Below are positions 7,356 to 10,597 of a stretch of 10,597 nucleotides of DNA, one piece after another. Source of the DNA: Ectocarpus siliculosus. Its lineage: Eukaryota; Sar; Phaeophyceae; Ectocarpales; Ectocarpaceae. The position numbers and the translations under genes were made by a program. The notes beneath the pieces were generated by a model that was given only the letters and a program-made list of their open reading frames with translations, was not told the DNA's origin and did not search any database. Within the stretch, counting starts at the first letter, position 1, and each line of letters begins with the position of its first letter. The stretch is from positions 416,977 through 427,573 of the forward strand of contig FN649755.1 of the NCBI GenBank assembly GCA_000310025.1, written 5' to 3'.

Positions 7356-8006
7356 ATGCAGCACGCAGCACGTATGCATACAGCGTACCAGCACGGCGGG
7401 TGCGGTGGTACGTGGCAAATTTTTGGTGTCCGGGCCAGCTTTTTAATTTCGGCAATGCTATATGCGCCGGTACCGGCGCAAATTCTTAACCGCGCCGGTA
7501 CCCTTAACTCCGCGTGTAGACCTTTGATCGACTTCAAACGTCTTGCGCTGTGTAGCTATGGCCCACAGCTATTACGCGAGCCATTCGGCGTGCGAATCCA
7601 CCCCGTGGTTGCAGAGTTATGCTCGAAAAAGGGGGCTCAGCAGGATCGCAGCAGGAACGAATCCGGCCGTAACTCCACTCTCGGACCTCTAATGAACACC
7701 AAACAAGTTGTGCTGTGTTGCTATGGTCCGCAGCTATCACCCGAGCTATTGGCTGCACCGATGAGCTCAGTAGTCGCAGAGATAACGCCGAAAAGGGGGC
7801 TCAGCAGCATCGCAGCGGGGGGTGTCAGGCAAGATTCCAGCCGTATCTCAGCCCCCAAAGCGTTAATGGACACCAAACAAGCTGCGCTGTGTTGCCTTGG
7901 CACACAGCTATCATTTGAGCTGTCGGTTGCACCAATCGGCCCAGTGGTTGCAGAGGTATGCCTACCCACGGGGGTACCGTGCCGCCAGAGGTGGTGGCGC
8001 ACTTAA
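7356..8006 (+). CDS. Hypothetical repeat-containing ORF, 216 codons
   Basis: A true ATG at 7356 opens 216 codons, ending in TAA at 8004-8006. From residue 58 the translation contains three tandem copies of one module: (I/M)(D/N)xK followed by LC-x-x-G-x-QL-x-x-E and a VVAE motif. Copies start at 7527, 7692 and 7866, so units are 55 and 58 codons. Both steps are multiples of three, so the frame is kept. The third copy runs into the first 185-bp satellite unit and terminates there. The N-terminal 57 residues are His/Ala/Gly-rich and cross an 18-bp palindrome. Two explanations fit: a genuine repeat protein whose 3' end was overrun by the satellite, or an ORF that is open by chance over satellite-derived sequence. 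The frame-preserving unit lengths favour the first. No family is recognised. Confidence 0.35.
   Translation: MQHAARMHTAYQHGGCGGTWQIFGVRASFLISAMLYAPVPAQILNRAGTLNSACRPLIDFKRLALCSYGPQLLREPFGVRIHPVVAELCSKKGAQQDRSRNESGRNSTLGPLMNTKQVVLCCYGPQLSPELLAAPMSSVVAEITPKRGLSSIAAGGVRQDSSRISAPKALMDTKQAALCCLGTQLSFELSVAPIGPVVAEVCLPTGVPCRQRWWRT
7463..7480. repeat. Perfect 18-bp palindrome
   Basis: The sequence TGCGCCGGTACCGGCGCA is its own reverse complement, centred on GGTACC. A partial copy, GCGCCGGTACC, follows at 7492-7502. It sits just before the point where similarity to the satellite family begins. It could be a protein dimer site, a cruciform or a rearrangement footprint. Confidence 0.9.
7527..7865 (+). 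repeat. Two diverged leading units of the satellite family (165 and 174 bp)
   Basis: Units start at 7527 and 7692, aligned on ATCGACACCAAACAAG-like starts (ATCGACTTCAAACGTC and ATGAACACCAAACAAG). The first halves align well with the 185-bp units through GCAGAG. The second halves differ strongly and lack the 37-bp palindrome. Similarity appears to begin slightly earlier, since TAACTCC and GACCT are shared between 7504-7525 and 7669-7690. Confidence 0.8.
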
Positions 8007-8729
8007 GGCTTATCTGCGCCACCACCCTCATCTTGCACGACAGGCAATAGATCGACACCAAACAAGCTGCGCTGTCTTGCCATGGCTCACAGCTATCGTT
8101 CGAGCTGTCGGTTACACCGATGGGCTCAGTGGTTGCAGAGGTATGCCTACCCACGGGGGTACCGTGCCGCCAGAGGTGGTGGCGCAGTTAAGGCTTATCT
8201 GCGCCAACACCCGTACGTTGCACGACAGGCCATAGATCGACACCAAACAAGCTGCGCTGTGTTGCCATGGCTCACAGCTATCATTCGAGCCGTCGGTTGC
8301 ACCAATCGGCCCAGTAGTTGCAGAGGTATGCCTACCCACGGGGGTACCGTGCCGCCAGAGGTGGTGGCGCAGTTAAGGCTTATCTGCGCCAACACCCGTA
8401 CCTTGCACGACAGGCCATAGATCGACACCAAACAAGCTGCGCTGTATTGCCATGTCCCACAGCTATCATTCGAGCCGTCGGTCGCACCAATCGGCCCAGT
8501 GGTTGCAGAGGTATGCCTACCCACGGGGTTACCGTGACGCCAGAGGTGGTGGCGCAGTTAAGGCTTATCTGCGCCACCACCCGTACCTTGCACGACAGGC
8601 CATAGATCGACACCAAACAAGCTGCGCTGTGTTGCTATGGCCCACAGCTATCATTCGAGCCGTCGGTTACACCAATCGGCCCAGTGGTTGCAGAGGTATG
8701 CCTACCCACGGGGGTACCGTGACGCCAGA

Positions 8730-8766
8730 GGTGGTGGCGCAGTTAAGGCTTATCTGCGCCACCACC
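8730..8766. repeat. 37-bp near-perfect palindrome in each 185-bp monomer (representative copy)
   Basis: Arms GGTGGTGGCGCAG and CTGCGCCACCACC are exact reverse complements (13 bp). The 11-base centre, TTAAGGCTTAT, is itself palindromic except for one T:T pair and the middle G. It lies at offset 124-160 of each monomer. Arms are perfect in the units starting at 8421, 8606, 8791, 8976, 9346, 9716 and 10086; there is one arm mismatch in 7866, 8051 and 8236, and more changes in 9161, 9531, 9901 and 10271. It could extrude as a cruciform or fold as a hairpin in a transcript. Confidence 0.93.
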
Positions 8767-8975
8767 CTCAACTTGCACGACAGGCCAGAGATCGACACCA
8801 ACCAAGCTGCGCTGTGTTGCTACGACCCACAGCTATCATTTGAGCTTTCGGTCGCACCAATCGGCCTAGTGGTTGCAGAGGTATGCCTACCCACGGGGGT
8901 ACCGTGACGCCAGAGGTGGTGGCGCAGTTAAGGCTTATCTGCGCCACCACCCTCAACTTGCACGACAGGCCATGG

Positions 8976-10571
8976 ATCGACACCAAACAAGCTGCGCTGT
9001 GTTGCTATGACCCACAGCTATCATTCGAGCTGTCGGTTGCACCAATCGGCCCAGTGGTTGCAGAGGTATGCCTACCCACGGGGGTACCGTGACGCCAGAG
9101 GTGGTGGCGCAGTTAAGGCTTATCTGCGCCACCACCCTCATCTTGCACGACATGCAATAGATCGACACCAAACAAGCTGCGCTGTCTTGCCATGGCTCAC
9201 AGCTCTCGTTCGAGCTGTCGGTTACACCGATGGGCTCAGTGGTTGCAGAGGTATGCCTACCCACGGGGGTACCGTGACGCCAGAAATGTTGGCGCAGTTT
9301 AGGCTTATCTGCGCCAAAACCGGTACGTTGCACGACAGGCCATAGATCGACACCAAACAAGCTGCGCTGTGTTGCCATGGCCCACAGTTATCATTCGAGC
9401 CGTCGGTTGCACCGATCGGCTCAGTGGTTGCAGAGGTATGCCTACCCACGGGGGTACCGTGCCGCCAGAGGTGGTGGCGCAGTTAAGGCTTATCTGCGCC
9501 ACCACCCGTACCTTGCACGACAGGCCATAGATCGACACCAAACAAGCTGCGCTGTGTTGCCATGTCCCACAGCTATCATTCGAGCCGTCGGTTGCGCCGA
9601 TCGGCCCAGTGGTTGCAGAGGTATGCCTACCCACGGGGTTACCGTGACGCCAGAGGTGGTGGCGCAGTTTAGGCTTGTCTGCGACACCACTCTGAACTTG
9701 CATGAGAGGCCATGGATCGACACCAAACAAGCTGCGCTGTGTTGCTATGACCCACAGCTATCATTCGAGCAGTCGGTCGCACCAATCGGCCCAGTGGTTG
9801 CAGAGGTATGCCTACCCACGGGGGTACCGTGACGCCAGAGGTGGTGGCGCAGTTAAGGCTTATCTGCGCCACCACCCTCATCTTGCACGACATGCAATAG
9901 ATCGACACCAAACAAGCTGCGCTGTCTTGCCATGGCTCACAGCTCTCGTTCGAGCTGTCGGTTACACCGATGGGCTCAGTGGTTGCAGAGGTATGCCTAC
10001 CCACGGGGGTACCGTGACGCCAGAAATGTTGGCGCAGTTTAGGCTTATCTGCGCCAAAACCGGTACGTTGCACGACAGGCCATAAATCGACACCAAACAA
10101 GCTGCGCTGTGTTGCCATGGCCCACAGTTATCATTCGAGCCGTCGGTTGCGCCGATCGGCTCAGTGGTTGCAGAGGTATGCCTACCCACGGGGGTACCGT
10201 GCCGCCAGAGGTGGTGGCGCAGTTAAGGCTTATCTGCGCCACCACCCGTACCTTGCACGACAGGCCATAGATCGACACCAACCAAGCTGCGCTGTGTTAC
10301 TATGACCCACAGCAATCATTTGAGCTTTCGGTCGCACCAATCGGCCTAGTGGTTGCAGAGGTATGCCTACCCACGGGGGTACCGTGCCGCCAGAGGTGGT
10401 GGCGCAGTTTAGGCTTGTCTGCGACACCACTCTGAACTTGCATGAGAGGCCATGGATCGACACCAAACAAGCTGCGCTGTGTTGCTATGACCCACAGCTA
10501 TCATTCAAGCAGTCGGTCACACCAATCGGCCCAGTTGTTGTAGTGGTATGCCTACCCACGGGGGTACCGTG
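8976..10571 (+). repeat. Higher-order repeat, 740 bp (four monomers)
   Basis: Monomers carry diagnostic variants that return in order. Type A (ending CTCATCTTGCACGACA-k-GCAATAG) is at 7866, 8976 and 9716, and the truncated unit at 10456 is closest to 9716. Type B (GATGGGCTCAG, CTTGCCATGGCTCAC) is at 8051, 9161 and 9901. Type C is at 8236, 9346 and 10086. Type D (CACGGGGTTACCG) is at 8421 and 9531. The first cycle is six units (1110 bp) and the next two are four units (740 bp). Type B at 9161 and 9901 appears identical over almost the whole unit, so the 740-bp duplication is recent. Confidence 0.88.
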
Positions 10572-10597
10572 TGTCCCAATCAGGGGGTATTTGCTAC

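Larger units (their letters stand above)
7866..10571 (+). repeat. Satellite array, 185-bp monomer, 14 full units plus a truncated one
   Basis: The anchor ATCGACACCAA (ATGGACACCAA in the first unit) recurs at 7866, 8051, 8236, 8421, 8606, 8791, 8976, 9161, 9346, 9531, 9716, 9901, 10086, 10271 and 10456: every step is exactly 185 bp, with no net indel in 14 full units. The last unit is cut after 116 bp at GTACCGTG, and unrelated sequence fills 10572-10597. Conserved blocks include GGTATGCCTACCCACGGGG and CAAGCTGCGCTGT. Because 185 is 61 codons plus two bases, no frame persists, and the many 60-150-codon ORFs on both strands are by-products. The length is in the range of nucleosome-sized centromeric or heterochromatic satellites, but that role is not shown by sequence alone. 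Confidence 0.97.

Noticed and set aside
7897-10466. Dozens of 60-150-codon ORFs on both strands in the satellite
   Set aside because: They repeat every third monomer in shifted frames because 185 is not a multiple of three, appear equally on both strands and end at monomer-specific stops. They are by-products of the array.
7866-10571. CRISPR array
   Set aside because: The 185-bp units are contiguous and similar throughout, with no unique spacers between short repeats, and the context is eukaryotic.
7866-10571. CENP-B box in the monomer
   Set aside because: No sequence resembling the TTCG...A..CGGG pattern was found in the consensus monomer.
1-10597. tRNA or rRNA genes
   Set aside because: No cloverleaf with paired A and B boxes (GGTTCGA-type) and no familiar rRNA core sequence was recognised on either strand.

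Overview
This looks like eukaryotic nuclear DNA, most likely from an alga and plausibly a stramenopile such as a brown alga. That placement is inference. It rests on one recognisable gene, whose FNIP-type repeats (FNQPI followed by WP.SL..L.FG) resemble those of algal and amoebal repeat proteins, together with balanced base composition, sparse and broken reading frames and a long satellite array. There is no bacterial-style operon, no ribosome-binding-site pattern, and no rRNA or tRNA that I can see.

Layout. At 1-621 a minus-strand reading frame runs off the left edge (best part 1-318), and a degenerate telomere-like tract lies inside its upstream part (396-452). At 734-942 there is a plus-strand exon candidate. 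Between about 1440 and 3430 lie a decayed minus-strand coding stretch, a weak small plus ORF and a 102-codon minus ORF. The FNIP-repeat gene occupies 3378-4712 (plus), with an unresolved 5' end. It converges on a minus-strand stretch (4756-6318) that reads like a protein gene broken by frameshifts and stops. From 6570 to 7320 there is a diverged direct duplication.

The right third is dominated by tandem repeats. Two diverged units of 165 and 174 bp (multiples of three, inside a 216-codon ORF) lead into 14 consecutive units of exactly 185 bp plus a truncated fifteenth (7866-10571). Because 185 is not a multiple of three, the coding frame is lost at every step. The array has a higher-order structure (first six units, then four and four), and each 185-bp unit carries a 37-bp near-perfect palindrome that I cannot find in the two leading units.

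I see no pathway or operon linking the genes. The most interesting feature is the passage from an in-frame, protein-like tandem repeat to a frame-breaking, palindrome-bearing satellite. Apart from the FNIP protein no gene family is recognised, and several coding calls are low-confidence readings by eye.
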